Shown: positions 63,934 to 64,000 of the stretch, piece after piece
Layout of the letters: each line of letters opens with the position of its first letter
Position numbering within the stretch: the first letter of the stretch is position 1
From: Promicromonospora iranensis
GTDB lineage: Bacteria; Actinomycetota; Actinomycetes; Actinomycetales; Cellulomonadaceae
DNA: 64,000 nt
Assembly: GCF_028994775.1 (NCBI RefSeq)
Contig: NZ_JAJQMN010000012.1
Coordinates: 19,386 to 83,385 of the forward strand
Direction of reading: 5' to 3'
Translations under genes and position numbers: made by a program
The notes under the pieces: model-generated
Database searches by the model: none
What the model saw: the letters and a program-made list of their open reading frames with translations, nothing else
What the model was told of the DNA's origin: nothing

Positions 63934-64000
63934 TCAGAGGTCGAGCAGGTCCGCGGGCAGGCCGGCCTCGGTGTCGGGGATGCCCAGCTCGAGCGCCCGC
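63934..64000 (-). CDS. whiA: WhiA, C-terminal fragment (runs off the window)
   Basis: The last 21 codons read RALELGIPDTEAGLPADLLDL-stop (given here as two ideas: LGIPDTEAGLP and ADLLDL). A LGIPDTE ending is typical of the WhiA sporulation/cell-division regulator, and whiA is the standard neighbour of gap in actinomycetes. Only this tail is visible. Confidence 0.7.
   Translation of the reverse strand, partial: RALELGIPDTEAGLPADLLDL

Overview
The window is high-GC DNA packed with GTG/ATG-started genes, many in ATGA-coupled operons. It carries rbpA, a whiA-gap-pgk-tpiA-secG block, a tkt-tal-zwf-opcA-pgl block, a parA-scpA-scpB-rluB-cmk-der block and a ctaB gene. That combination indicates an actinomycete chromosome. 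A Micrococcales member of the Cellulomonadaceae/Promicromonosporaceae type is my best guess, as an inference from gene order and product style only. I saw no rRNA, tRNA, CRISPR array, prophage or insertion sequence.

Layout. 1-4574: phenylacetate degradation, with paaA (and the first codons of paaB) on the minus strand divergent from paaZ, a TetR/PaaR-type regulator and the PaaI thioesterase. 4713-6518: a DUF222/HNH endonuclease. 6915-11147: a branched-chain 2-oxoacid dehydrogenase operon (E1alpha-E1beta-E2) divergent from an Lrp/AsnC regulator. 11144-14922: an accessory stretch with a small membrane protein behind an operator-bearing promoter, an oxidoreductase gene remnant, a YCII protein, a cupin, an ArsR-type regulator and a class-C beta-lactamase-like lipoprotein. 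15231-17914: pyruvate oxidase and an unknown membrane-anchored protein.

18058-31489 is a carbohydrate locus. It has a ribose-type ABC transporter (ATPase, two permeases, lipoprotein binding protein), a TIM-barrel sugar isomerase/epimerase and a 1453-residue secreted protein joining ThuA, PQQ-type sugar dehydrogenase, PKD and lectin-like domains. A ROK repressor and a GH13 alpha-glucosidase lie on the other strand. The ABC/ROK divergent promoter carries a clear ATCTTTTG/CAAAAGAT operator. 31556-37618 holds a class V aminotransferase with a FadR-like regulator, a DUF1269 protein, an MscS channel and three proteins of unknown function. 37636-46701 holds an MFS transporter, lgt and the der-cmk-rluB-scpB-scpA-parA chromosome/translation block. 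A three-gene accessory cassette (XRE/MmyB regulator, SnoaL-like protein, NmrA-like reductase; 46819-49127) lies between parA and xerD. 50222-64000 is central metabolism: CitE-like lyase, haem O synthase, the pentose phosphate operon, rbpA, secG, lower glycolysis and the 3' end of whiA.

Two features run through the window. First, several genes appear to be leaderless, with a TANNNT -10 box 6-7 nt before the start codon (12763, 28401, 36189, 40169). Second, short tandem repeats are very common: multiples of 3 bp inside genes, and 7, 11, 12, 13 or 14 bp between genes, including four independent intergenic arrays whose unit is exactly 13 bp although the unit sequences differ. I know of no described system matching these 13-bp arrays; they and the oxidative-sugar locus are the best leads here.
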